Positions 44,561-54,691 of a DNA stretch of 64,000 nt are shown piece after piece. Under the pieces are notes generated by a model, which was not told the DNA's origin, searched no databases, and worked only from the letters and a program-made list of their open reading frames with translations. The translations under genes and the position numbers were made by a program. The stretch covers positions 1,302,001 to 1,366,000 of the forward strand of contig JACJVS010000007.1 in the NCBI GenBank assembly GCA_017655985.1, in the 5' to 3' direction. The DNA comes from Incumbomyces delicatus (lineage: Eukaryota > Ascomycota > Eurotiomycetes > Chaetothyriales > Trichomeriaceae). Every line of letters begins with the position of its first letter. The first letter of the stretch is position 1.

Positions 44561-45630
44561 AAAAGGATGTGTGACGGCTCGTGACGGCGTCTGTCGGCGT
44601 CTGTCGGTGTCTTTTCTGTAATAGGTCTCGTGATTGAGTTCGCATATGTCAGACAGAGACGAGCTCTTGTAGCTTGTCGCAGTTGTCGTCGTGACAGAGC
44701 ACGCATTTTCGGGCGGCTGCAGCTTGTTTTATGAGGGCTTTGGCTGTCGCATCTGGAGGCAGATATAGATGTGAACATTAGAGTTTGCGGCGTCTTCCCG
44801 GAGCCGCAGGCAATGGGAATCTTCCAAAGACATGGCCATCATGTGGGTATAGTGGGGAGGACGATTACCACGAGGACAGGCACTAGGGATGGAATCTTAC
44901 AAGATTTTCACCCATGGAATCCCCCTCCCCTATGCACTCACCTCAGGTGATCGCGCCTTCGCCATTTCTTCCATACCTGCCCTGCTGTAATGCGCCTACA
45001 CACTTATTCTGACAACAATTCGAGATAATCTTTGAAGGCTAATTGTGAAGCTAGACCATGGGAGTATTCAGTTCCACGTGACTATCTCCCGAGGTCGGGA
45101 GTGCGGAGAATCAGGGGCTCGTACGTTTTGTAATAATTACTTCGTAATGTGACATTACTTAAGGCCGGGGGCTTTGCGAGCGGTGGCAAATTCGGCACCA
45201 TGGCTGCCTAAGTACCCACTACATAACTGGGCAAGATCACCTGCAGGAATTGCTCTAATTCGTTGCTGTTAATAACGGAACCATCAGGCCACGAAATGAT
45301 GCCCACTTTGCCGTTGTTAAGGGCTCCGTTTCAAGGACTGCATTTAAAAAGGTCCTCACAATTCTATTAATTCGATGGTTCTACCACGAATGAACGAACT
45401 GACGTATCGAGCCTCACGATATAGTTTCAAATTACTTTCTATAGGGCACCATCGCTAACCAGCTGTCTTCGGATTCATCTATGGACATGAACATAAGATC
45501 TGGACGGCGTAGCTTTTATCGGACTCGGAGCAAGCAGATTGTCCCCTTCGCACGATTGAAGAAGGGGCTACTGTGAAATGCTACTCGTCTTCTACATCAT
45601 CAGGCCTCTAAGGACGGCGAACTCATAAAC
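44561..45630. other. Intergenic region
   Basis: About 1.07 kb with no supported gene. A GTCTGTCGGCGTCTGTCGGTGTC repeat lies near 44589-44611, just after the SLATT stop. The middle part is AT-rich (TTTTGTAATAATTACTTCG near 45127). Confidence 0.4.
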
Positions 45631-46392
45631 ATGGGCAAACGTTCCCGCGGGGATGACTCTGAAAATTCTACAGCTAACTCGGAAAGCATTTCTCAGACCG
45701 CTAGTTTCCCATCCAAAATTATAGACATCGACGATAGCCAGTTTGCTGTTAATCAACACAAGATGCAATGCATGCTTCCTCCCCATCCGCCCTTGTCGTT
45801 TGCTTCAGTCGAAGAATTTGATACTCACTATGCCAAAGAACACACTAATCGGTGCTCGTCATGCGGGAAGAACTTGCCCTCGGCGCATTATCTTGCATTG
45901 CACATTGACGAAAACCACAACCCGGTGAGGGAAGAGCTTGCTGCAAGAGGTGAGAAAACCTACGGCTGTTTCATCGAAGGCTGTGAGAAAAAATGCTCTA
46001 GCGCTCAGAAAAGGCGGCTGCATCTAATCGACAAGCACATGTTCCCCAAGGTCTACAATTTTCGCGTCGTTGATCAGGGTATTGATAATTCGTACTCGCT
46101 GCTGCAAGGCGGACAACGTCGGAGAATCTCTGCGGGTACCTCAGAAGTACGTTCACGCCGGTCGTCCCTGCTTCAGTCCCATCTTTCCGCCATTCAACAG
46201 GATAAAACATCTCCATCCAGACCTCAAGATATGTCTGAGGCGAATCCAGCAGGCCCGGGACAAGAGCAGGGGAGCATTGATCAGTCTGATTCTCCACAAC
46301 AAGTCGATGATCTTGAACAGACGTTTGCTTCATTGCGATTCGTGCCACTAAGCGTCCAAGCTAAGCGACACAATAAGAAAACAACTTCATGA
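45631..46392 (+). CDS. C2H2 zinc-finger protein, ZNF511-like
   Basis: A 253-aa single-exon protein starting at the ATG at 45631. It resembles the conserved eukaryotic ZNF511 family. A region FASVEEFDTHYAKEHTN is followed by finger-like pairs CSSCGKNLPSAHYLALHIDE (His spacing to NH) and CFIEGCEKKCSSAQKRRLHL ending at DKH. The block MFPKVYNFRVVDQGID after the last finger is also family-like. The N-terminal 40 residues are Ser-rich, and the C-terminal 90 are Arg/Ser/Gln-rich and disordered. The function of the family is not well defined; a nucleic-acid-binding nuclear protein is inferred. Confidence 0.8.
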   Translation: MGKRSRGDDSENSTANSESISQTASFPSKIIDIDDSQFAVNQHKMQCMLPPHPPLSFASVEEFDTHYAKEHTNRCSSCGKNLPSAHYLALHIDENHNPVREELAARGEKTYGCFIEGCEKKCSSAQKRRLHLIDKHMFPKVYNFRVVDQGIDNSYSLLQGGQRRRISAGTSEVRSRRSSLLQSHLSAIQQDKTSPSRPQDMSEANPAGPGQEQGSIDQSDSPQQVDDLEQTFASLRFVPLSVQAKRHNKKTTS

Positions 46393-46816
46393 ACTGCCTC
46401 ACACCAAATATGAGAGTGAAATTGTCACCAAGTGGACGTCTTGCATCTCACACCCCCATGAGGAAGCACCCTAGTCTAGTTTCAAAGTACCGACTCCTAC
46501 GCCATGGTGTTTTGATTACACTAAATTTGGTATATTTGAGTGTGTGGGTGAGTGTGAGAGACAGAATGGTGTTCGGGAGTGACCTTCCTTAAATGTGCTT
46601 CGTTTTTGACCATCATTGTGCGCTTGCCACGAGAAAATGAGGAGAGCATCTCGATGCGGGGAGCAGCACTGTACGGCCAACCCCATACATTGCATTAGGA
46701 GAAAATATCAGGCATTAGCATCGGAAGTGTTATTGAATGTGTCAGTTGACCACAAGTGGTACGCTCTTGAACCTAGACAGATAGTTCAACGAGACAGCAC
46801 TCACAAGCACGCCATT
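46393..46816. other. Intergenic region
   Basis: About 420 bp between two plus-strand genes. The frame of the downstream enzyme is open upstream to about 46616 but lacks an ATG in family-like context, so this is treated as leader and promoter. Confidence 0.45.
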
Positions 46817-47806
46817 ATGTCTACAGCAACAGTCCATGCGCTGAGCACAGGCAGCCTCACCCTCCCGGAACGCTTCTTCATCTCGCCAGCTGACAACGAG
46901 GCAAAACGCTCTGTCCCGTCGCTCTCTTTCTTCATCCAACACCGCTCCCAAGACGGCAAGACTACTAGAATACTCTTCGACCTTGGCATTCGTCGCGACA
47001 TTACTCTCTATCCCCAAGTCCTCCAAACCCATCTTGAATCTCGCAGACCATATACGACCGAACCAGACGCCATTGCCTCGCTGGCACTAGGCAATGTAAC
47101 GCCCGCTGAAATCGACTTCATCATCTTCTCCCATGTCCATTACGACCACGTCGGCTATCCCAAGGACTTTGCCAACTCCAACCCCGACACCAAATTCATC
47201 GTCGGCCCTGGCGCCCTGGACCTCCTTTCGGGCAAAACAACGCTCAACATCGGTAGCCACAGCGTCTTCGAAGCCGACCTCCTCCCATCAGACCGCACCA
47301 TCGAACTTCCCTCACCACCTCTTTCCGCCCTCGAGGCACCCCGACCACTGCCGCTCAAAGCCGAAATCGCCACATCCACACCCCTGGTGCTGACCTGGTC
47401 TTCTCGTCCGCTGTCGCCCTTCGACCACACAATCGACCTATTCGGCGATGGCACAATCTACATCGTCAACGCACCAGGGCATCTGCCAGGGCACATCAAC
47501 CTGCTCGTGCGCACATCGACCTCGCCACTCAAGTACATCCTCCTGGCCGGTGACGCCTGCCACGACATACGACTCTTCACCGGCGAGGCCGACATCGCGA
47601 CCTGGACCGACGACAGCGGCAGGCACTGCTGCATTCACTACGACATTCCGAGGGCCAAGGAGACGATCGCGAAGTTGCGGCGGGTGCAGCAGGAGGGCAT
47701 AGAGGTTGATGGGTCGAAAGCCGAGGTCGAGGTTGTCTTTGCCCATAACTGGGCGTGGGAGGAGGATGCGAGGAAGCGCAATCGCTTCTGGCCTGGGAAG
47801 ATGTAG
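46817..47806 (+). CDS. Metallo-beta-lactamase-fold hydrolase (lactonase-like)
   Basis: A 329-aa MBL-fold enzyme in one exon. The ATG at 46817 was chosen because STATVHALSTGSLTLPE starts the first beta strand. The two-zinc motif is HVHYDHVG (His106, His108, Asp110, His111). Further metal ligands are the His in PGHLPGHINL and the Asp in LLAGDACHD, and a final His in VFAHNWAW. This set resembles N-acyl homoserine lactonase-like (AiiA-type) and fungal MBL-fold lactonases. The natural substrate is not deducible. No signal peptide is seen, so a cytosolic enzyme is expected. The coding part is GC-rich compared with the flanks. Confidence 0.85.
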   Translation: MSTATVHALSTGSLTLPERFFISPADNEAKRSVPSLSFFIQHRSQDGKTTRILFDLGIRRDITLYPQVLQTHLESRRPYTTEPDAIASLALGNVTPAEIDFIIFSHVHYDHVGYPKDFANSNPDTKFIVGPGALDLLSGKTTLNIGSHSVFEADLLPSDRTIELPSPPLSALEAPRPLPLKAEIATSTPLVLTWSSRPLSPFDHTIDLFGDGTIYIVNAPGHLPGHINLLVRTSTSPLKYILLAGDACHDIRLFTGEADIATWTDDSGRHCCIHYDIPRAKETIAKLRRVQQEGIEVDGSKAEVEVVFAHNWAWEEDARKRNRFWPGKM

Positions 47807-48125
47807 TAGGATGTAAGGCGATGGGACTGAGTGGGTTTGGATCTGATCAGATCTGCCAGAGGACCATCCTTTGTCACATAAAAGGTTGGGCTTCAGGCCA
47901 CATCAACTTTTTCCTCGCAGTTTACATAGAAACTACATTGAGGGATATCTCAAGATGGTATCCGCACCAGTTGAACCTGTTTGATCACGAAACAGACAGT
48001 AGTATTATGTACAGTCTAATGTAGTGATTAAGTTATGACGTGTCCATTGGAGCAGTAAGAACTCGTGATAGAAGACTGAACTTATATTGAAGTATGATCG
48101 CTATATGAATCTTCAGCTTGGATTG
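47807..48125. other. Spacer between MBL gene and MITE
   Basis: About 320 bp of 3'-flank-like, AT-leaning sequence. Nothing was recognised. Confidence 0.4.
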
Positions 48126-48547
48126 CTGGCTAGCAGTGTTCCCCCCTTTGTCCGGGTATTGTCCAATTATCCGTCCAATAATTGGACATCCGGTTATTGG
48201 ACGCCAGCTGTTATGTCCGGGTATCAATATTAGGGCTTGTCCAGGTATGTCCGGGTATTGTAAGGCCTCTAGGCCCCTATACTGTAGGCGCTTTAATCCC
48301 TAGATTAGAGTACAGACGAAGATATCCGAGAATTAACCTAAAAAGCGACTAATTCCAATACGCTAAATTATTTCTTATTTAGTACTAGCTTCTTCTAAAC
48401 CGAGACTAGTGTCTAGTACCCGGATATGTCCGGGTATCAGACCTAAGTTTTAGGTGTCCGAGTATTGGACGTAAGCGGTCTTGTCCGGTTATTGGATATG
48501 GGGGTCTGATACCCGGACAGACCGGGATGTGGAACACTGCTGGCTAG
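48126..48547. mobile_element. hAT-type MITE with 8-bp target-site duplication
   Basis: A 406-bp non-coding element (48134-48539) starts CAGTGTTCC and ends GGAACACTG, a perfect 9-bp terminal inverted repeat. It is flanked on both sides by the same 8 bp, CTGGCTAG (48126-48133 and 48540-48547). An 8-bp duplication and CAGTG-type ends are hallmarks of the hAT superfamily. The inside carries many copies of TGTCCGGGTATTGG-like words in both orientations, as expected for subterminal transposase-binding repeats. No transposase is encoded, so movement would need an autonomous relative elsewhere. The perfect duplication suggests a fairly recent insertion. Confidence 0.88.
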
Positions 48548-49288
48548 CACAATTTCGACCTCCGGCACCACCAACTGCACTCCTATGCTAACGGAAGATA
48601 TATATCTTCCAAACTCCCTTGACGCCCAGCTGCACATCTAAGCCTATTCTCTATCTCTCTCATATCGTCATCTACTGTCTGTCTTGTCTGTACTCGACGC
48701 TGAAACGGGTAGAAGTGTGGGTAGAAACGTGGATAGCACAGCGCCGTCATCGTTGATGTCTCTACATATACTGTAACACGATTTAGAGATTTTCAGTCCA
48801 CTTGGTGTCATCCAAGCATCTCATATTGACAGGCAGTACATCTACAAGCTTGGTGATTTTCGCAATGTCCGATCCTGAGACCAAAGCTACTAAGTCATCC
48901 GTCACAAACCTAGACGAGGGCCGTGGAACGGACAATTCCATCCCAGTTGAGAACAATTGAGAAGCACAATTCCAAGAGATTAAGAAGTCTCGACGAGCAT
49001 TTCATGCTAGTGCGTTGAGTTGTAAGTAAGACAGACCTTCTAGTTCCTTTAGTCAGCCTCTGCATGTTCGTTAGCTGCCGTCTTGATTGGCTATGACTGT
49101 TAATGATACTTAACCGCTCGATCATCACCAACCGTGAGTTTATTCTCGAAATAGTCGTATACTGGAAGTAGTTCAAAATTATAGCATCTTATGCTTCAGA
49201 AAGAGTAGACGGAGGATTGCTTTGTGTGACTGGTGGCACATCAAGATTCACGGCATTGGACTTGATGCACTAGAACCTCCAAATAACA
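48548..49288. other. Region 3' of the WHIM-type gene, with a gene stub
   Basis: About 740 bp. A plus-strand stub at 48865 (listed separately) is the only coding-like piece. The rest is AT-leaning. Confidence 0.4.
48865..49020 (+). pseudogene. Possible 5' stub of a truncated gene
   Basis: An ATG at 48865 opens a hydrophilic frame beginning MSDPETKATKSSVTNLDEG. It meets a TGA at 48958-48960 but stays open in the same frame afterwards through EAQFQEIKKSRRAFHASAL, up to a good donor (GTAAGT, about 49021). No continuing exon was found before the oppositely oriented WHIM-type gene. It looks like the N-terminal end of a lost gene, perhaps a membrane protein, but no family could be assigned. Confidence 0.3.
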
Positions 49289-51042
49289 TTAGATTTTCAA
49301 TGGCTCGGAATCTGTGTTACTTTTGTCTTGACCTGGAGCTGGGTTTCCAACGGAATGCTTCATGAACCCAGCATCGTTGGACTTGACGTTCTGCACCTCG
49401 CGTAGCGGAGTCTCCTCTCGTTCGACCGTTCCATTCGTTCCGGTTGTATGTCCGTTCGGCAACAGTGGTCTTCGATACCGTAATTGGACCACCAGACTCT
49501 CTTGCGTATTGTCTCCGTCTGCTTCATCCATAATTTCATCATCCGATTCCTGCGAATCCTCGGCCTCTGGCTCAGATTCCTCATCATCTGGTTCATCCTC
49601 GTTCCCGCTCCATTCGTCTCCGCTCGGCTCGGCATTTTCATCTGTTTCGCTCTCTGACTCTAACCCAGCTGCGTATCTACCTCTAGCAGCCACAGCTCGT
49701 TCTGTTTGCATTGATCGTCGGAGTGGTCGTCCATTCACTCCCATCACGTCATCGGTGTCTTCACTTTGCGTCGTTCGATCCCTCTCGGCATCTCTTCGCT
49801 GGTCTATCAGCATGCTCTCGCCATACATGCCTCCGAGTCTTGACTTGACCTGCCGTCCACTGGATGTGACAAGCGGCCGTCCCTCGTCGAAGGGTGTTGA
49901 TCTGCTAGAGGCAGCCCTAGAGGAGTCTGCGTCAAAATCTTCCCCAGCGTCATCGTAATTGTAGCGCATTCTTTTGCCTCGAGTGCGCCCCTCATACAGC
50001 GAAAAGCCAGGCTCAGGTCGGGCGAATGCAGCCTTTCTCGCTAGTCTATAGTCCTTCCGTCTGCGTTTCTCCTCGCCTGCTTCCCAGCGCGGCACGGCTA
50101 GTCTGATCTTGTCAGCTAACAGCCTGCCTGTATTGCCTGGCATTTCAGTCTCAAACTTTTCGGCCAAGCCCTTTGCCTCTTCGATTGTGCCCGCCACACT
50201 GAACCAAACATTTGTCTTTGCAGTCTTGCCGTCGTTTTCCCTGTAGATACGAAAATGCGTGTCCTCTTGTCCCTCTATCAGGTAATATTTCCTCCTCCAA
50301 CTATCAGAGAACCATGGTTGTACAGCTTTGGGCTGATTTCGATCATCTTCGCGCCGGGTCTGTTTGTAGGCCTGCTTGATAGCAGAGTTTACTACTTCGG
50401 AGGAATGAAGGGACCACAAGATAATGCTCTTCAGCATAACAAGCTAGAGACAACATTGTTAGACTTGAGGCAATTCGAGCAGACTTTAGAAATGGAATCA
50501 CTTGCCCTTTCTTCCGCGGTCATGGTGTGAAAGCTCTTGCCTCCACTTAAAGGGTTGGAACCGTTCCACTCCTTCGGCCACTGGTTCTTGAACTCAGATA
50601 CGGCATCTTCCAAGGCGCGGCCATAGTGACCCTTCTCGACCGGCTTCTTCCTGTTCAGACACAATGAAAGAAGTGCACACAACAGTTGCTCAACTTGTTC
50701 ATCCGGCTGCTCGCCGCTAACACCACGCTCGATGTCCTGGGGGCCATAATGAGGTAGAGATTTTGCAAAACAGTCACTAAATCGACTTCTAAACATAACA
50801 ATGAACGCTATCGCGTCCTTGTCGGCGAGAATATATTCGTGGGCCGGGCTTGGGGCGCGTTTCGGAGGTTCTGGGGAAGGTTCTTTGGGCTTCGCGTTTT
50901 TGGCCGCAGGCTTGAAATATCGGCCAATGCCCTTTGGTTTGGCATTTTCCGCTACATCGGCCTCGATTTTGGCCTCCATCGCTTTGTCAACTTCTGAGAG
51001 GGCAGAAGAAAGCGAAGAAAGGTCTGAATCTGAGTCGTCCAT
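49289..51042 (-). CDS. DDT/WHIM-type chromatin protein (ISWI-accessory-like)
   Basis: Predicted nuclear protein of 563 aa. Two exons: 51042-50506 and 50443-49289. Both exon ends are in phase only with a GC-AG intron (50505-50444; GCAAGT donor, CTAAC branch, CTCTAG acceptor), giving TAEERLVMLKSIILWSLH across the join. The first exon carries an acidic N-terminus, a PIP-like GIGRYFKPA stretch, and a helical block (FIVMFRSRFSDCFAKSLPHY) followed by VEQLLCALLSLCLNRKKPVE. WHIM-like features continue after the join, with QPWFSDSWRRKYYLIEGQED. The C-terminal 250 residues are acidic disorder. By family such proteins assist ISWI-type remodelers. That role is inferred. Confidence 0.75.
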
Positions 51043-52586
51043 ACTGCAGGCGGGTCTCAATCACCACAGTGAAGGTGAGGCTGCTACGCGGCAGTGAAGG
51101 TGTGAAGTGAGACGAGGAAGGTGCAGGGGGAATGGTTGAGTGAGTACAACGTGTTGAGCGATGATCATATTTCAAAAGGCTAACTTAAAGGATCTGACTT
51201 GGCGCGATGGAAAGATATCCATTGGCCGGCAATAATCTTTCCCATCTCCCTTTCCCAGCCTGCTTGACCCTCGAGCACCATCATTAATGTCCTGTCAGCC
51301 TTCTTCGAGTATTCGTATGAGTCCTAGTAGGCGTATCGAGTGTGTGCAGAGAGGCGGTGTGGAACATCTGCGCGTTTTGTAGCCTGGGCCATAATGAGGG
51401 GTTGAACCACACGAGTTCCTTCGCCGTGACTGCGCCAGACTCTTGTCATTCTCGGGCTCGAAAAGTTGTCACGCATGATGTGTCGGCCACGCTTCCTGTA
51501 TCTGTTTGAACGTCCTGTCTGTCCTTAATCCCTTTCAACGCGGCCGTGCATCGTATTTGAGCTATCCTTGAAACCCACTCACTCTCATTGGTCCACTGTA
51601 AGCGAACCTCCAGCACAAAGAAAAACGATTTCCCGGGGTCTGCCACAGGCTTGTACTTCGCATCATATGACTTGCCGGTACGTAATCGAGATTGATTCAT
51701 CTGGTCTCATCATGTTTCATGTCACAGTAAAGGTCGACGAATTGAGGATGATACCCGCATTGCCTGAAACCCCTTCTCCCCATTGCGGAAATATCGGAGT
51801 GAATGATGGTCCCGTCCTCGTTGGCTTAGGCCTTGAAATTATCACATCGTTGAAGGTTTGAAGCATTTGGGTTTTTTGAGCAGTCCGTGATATGATAAGT
51901 GCGAATTAAGACGGATCTGACTTGACGGGCAAGTATCATGCCAACTGAATATTTGTCTTTTGAATTGAGCTCTGCTTGCTTTGCTAGTCGTTGTCCACGG
52001 CAGAAACAGAGGCTTCCTGATCTAAATCGTCGCATGCCTTCAAGGCCGGTTGCTCACGTGAGTTCAAGCACACAAGACAATATGCTGCTTGTGCATTCGC
52101 CAATTTCCCATAATGTTCAAAAATCGAGCTTGCCACAGATCGATGTAAGCGATAATTCTGTACGAAATCAAAATCAAGTTGACATCGCACACCTAGAACT
52201 GCAGACATCGTTCAGTAAGCTTAGACGTCTTCCCATCGTGCTCAATCTCTACACCAACGGAAGACTTTGGAAGACCGTGGCATTGAGCAACGTGGATGAA
52301 GCGATGCGCAATGAAAGCAGTTGACAATTGTCTTCATTGGCCCAATGCAGCCGTGGTAAAGATGGCACCGATCGATGTCGAGTGGTGAGGAAGAACATGA
52401 ACCGAGCTAAGCCTCTTTTGGACATGCACACTTCTCTCGCCAAGAATTTCTGCACAGAAGTCGCACTCTCTCGCACTTGTATCGACTGCATCGTCCACTA
52501 CCTTCTTTCGGTCTATCAAAACAGGTTGCAGCGTGAGTCTACCGCAATAGAGCGGCTCGAAGGCGGATGCTGACTAGGTTGATAGC
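51043..52586. other. Intergenic region with unassigned coding-like fragments
   Basis: About 1.5 kb between the WHIM-type gene and uL2. The minus strand near 51440-51700 reads PGKSFFFVLEVRLQWTNESE, and 51730-51850 reads GPSFTPIFPQWGEGVSGNAG in another frame. Both look protein-like but could not be joined into a gene or assigned to a family. The part next to uL2 should hold its promoter. Confidence 0.35.
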
Positions 52587-53453
52587 ATGGGTAGGGTGAT
52601 TCGCAACCAGAGAAAGGGCCGTGGCTCTATTTTCAGTACGACATCCTCGAAAACCGCGAATTGCACGACGAAACTGATTCATTCATTTAGCTGCCCATAC
52701 GAGACTTAACAAAGCACCTGCTCAATTCCGACAGCTCGATTTTACAGAGAAGCATGGCTACATTCGAGGTGTGGTCAAGGACATCATCCACGATCCTGGT
52801 CGAGGCGCACCACTCGTCAAAGTCTCCTTCCGAAACCCATACAAATTCCAAGATCGAGTAGAAACCTTCATCGCTAACGAGGGAATGTATACTGGCCAAT
52901 TTATCTATGCGGGCAAGAACGCCAACCTGACTGTGGGAAATGTTCTCCCTCTTGGCGCTGTTCCCGAGGGAACCGTGGTGACGAACGTAGAGGAGAAGAC
53001 GGGAGATCGAGGTGCTCTGGGTCGCACGTCTGGCAACTATGTCACAGTCATTGGTCACAACCCAGACGAGGGCAAAACCCGGGTCAAACTGCCATCCGGC
53101 GCAAAGAAGGTCATCCCAAGCTCCGCACGAGGAATGATTGGTATTGTTGCAGGTGGTGGTCGAACAGACAAGCCACTCCTCAGTAAGTATTTGAGCCTAG
53201 ATGGAGGAACAGCACTGACACGTGAACAGAGGCGTCGCGAGCGAAGCATAAGTTTGCCGTCAAGCGAAACTCCTGGCCCAAGACTCGTGGTGTTGCTATG
53301 AATCCTGTCGATCACCCTCACGGTGGTGGTAACCATCAACACATTGGTAAAGCTTCAACCATCTCACGGTATGCTGCTCAAGGTCAAAAAGCTGGTCTTA
53401 TCGCTGCGCGGAGGACAGGTCTGCTACGCGGTACTCAGAAGACAAAGGAATAA
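52587..53453 (+). CDS. RPL2: Cytosolic ribosomal protein uL2 (60S L2/L8)
   Basis: Core protein of the large ribosomal subunit near the peptidyl-transferase centre. Three exons (52587-52635, 52691-53182, 53230-53453) give 254 aa, exactly the family's usual length. Exon 1 encodes MGRVIRNQRKGRGSIF, and splicing restores TAHTRLNKAPAQFR. Other motifs are YIRGVVKDIIHDPGRGAPL, GNVLPLGAVPEGT and ARGMIGIVAGGGRTDKPLL. The universally conserved MNPVDHPHGGGNHQHIG lies in exon 3. The protein is strongly basic. Early, short introns of 55 and 47 nt are usual for fungal ribosomal-protein genes. Confidence 0.97.
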
Positions 53454-54691
53454 ACTTGATGGTGTTCTACACATGTTAATGCCGAGAATGATGGTTCGCA
53501 CACTTAGCGACAGCAAAATCGCGCAAGAAGATGGGAAGAACTGGCCGGGTGGAGCTGAGCAGAGACCGGCTCGTGTTCTGGCATCGTTCTGATAAAGATC
53601 GACTGAGTTGGGCTCAGCCCGAGTGTACGTCCAAGCAATTTCCCAGCATGACGATCATGGACGCTCATGTATGACGTGTGCTCCATTGCATGCGTGCATT
53701 GAATGCTGTCAAGGCGGATTAGGTAACAAATCCAAGATCACCGGAAGCAGTTTTGCAGGATTTCATTTGTAGATTCTTCCGACGTGTTGTAGTGCTCGTG
53801 TCACGCACAGAGCCGTGCGACATGCTTTCACACTTACCCAGTGTGAGACAGGGTCGGGCTTCTAGTCGCTACACGTATCCAGGCTTTGAGGTGCATGTCT
53901 GTAGCGGCCCGCGCGGTACGATATGGCGACGCGCTGAACGGTGGCTTTAACAAGATTTGCCCCAGATCTTGGATGGCCACGATGGCATGATGCTACGAGT
54001 TGAAAGCGGCTCCGTGGCGGCTCCTGATCTTCAACTCGTGTCCGGCGATAAAACCGTGCATGACCACCAGGCCGGAAGCGGGAAAGCTCGTAAGCCACAG
54101 CGAAGATTTAGAGCTGCCCGGAGCCACCCAGCAACAGCAAAACAACAAGCAATAATAATTTACCGTGTTTACCCCAAATCTGGAACGCACATCCTTGCCG
54201 CTACTGAAACTTTGTTTGGGAACAGGGGCAGTCGAAACACGCGTCAAAATCGAGACGAGGAATGATCCCCCATGAAACGGATGTCGGTGGGTGGTACCCA
54301 CCAACTACGGAGGAGGGAGGAGAAAGAAGTGAACTTTGAATGCCGACATGGGTGGACACAGTGGAAGAACAGACTCAACCGCATCCAACGGTTTATTGAA
54401 TTTCTTTGGCCTTTTCTCTGGTCGTGCTTGTTGAAACACCATTCAAGGTGCTTTGCTGCTGTGCTCATTTTCTGCTATATCGGTACCTGCGCCGTGCTCC
54501 GTCCAGGGGTCAAGTTGCTCTCGTTTCACACCTTTCCGAGGCTTCCGTCACCAGTTGTCACCCGTTGTCACGTCCGTTCATTGTCTACGCCACCTTTTTG
54601 CGCACCCATACTCTCACGTTCGCTACACTACATATCCTTCGTCTTCGTGCTTCCTCAACGCATAGCATTTCGGTTCAGAATAGACCCCAAA
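53454..54691. other. Intergenic region, uL2 3' end to BAR gene leader
   Basis: About 1.24 kb. The BAR frame is open upstream to an ATG at 54272, but the added 140 residues are a Cys/Phe/Leu-rich translation of CT-rich leader DNA and look non-native. No other gene is supported. Confidence 0.45.

Noticed and set aside
48134..48539. Repeat cluster considered as a CRISPR array or centromeric/telomeric repeat
   Set aside because: The spacing is irregular, copies occur in both orientations, the host is a eukaryote, and the ends with an 8-bp target duplication explain it as a transposable element.
54272..54691. N-terminal extension of the BAR protein from an upstream in-frame ATG
   Set aside because: The added residues are a translation of CT-rich leader sequence and displace the expected amphipathic first helix. 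The ATG at 54692 fits the family better.
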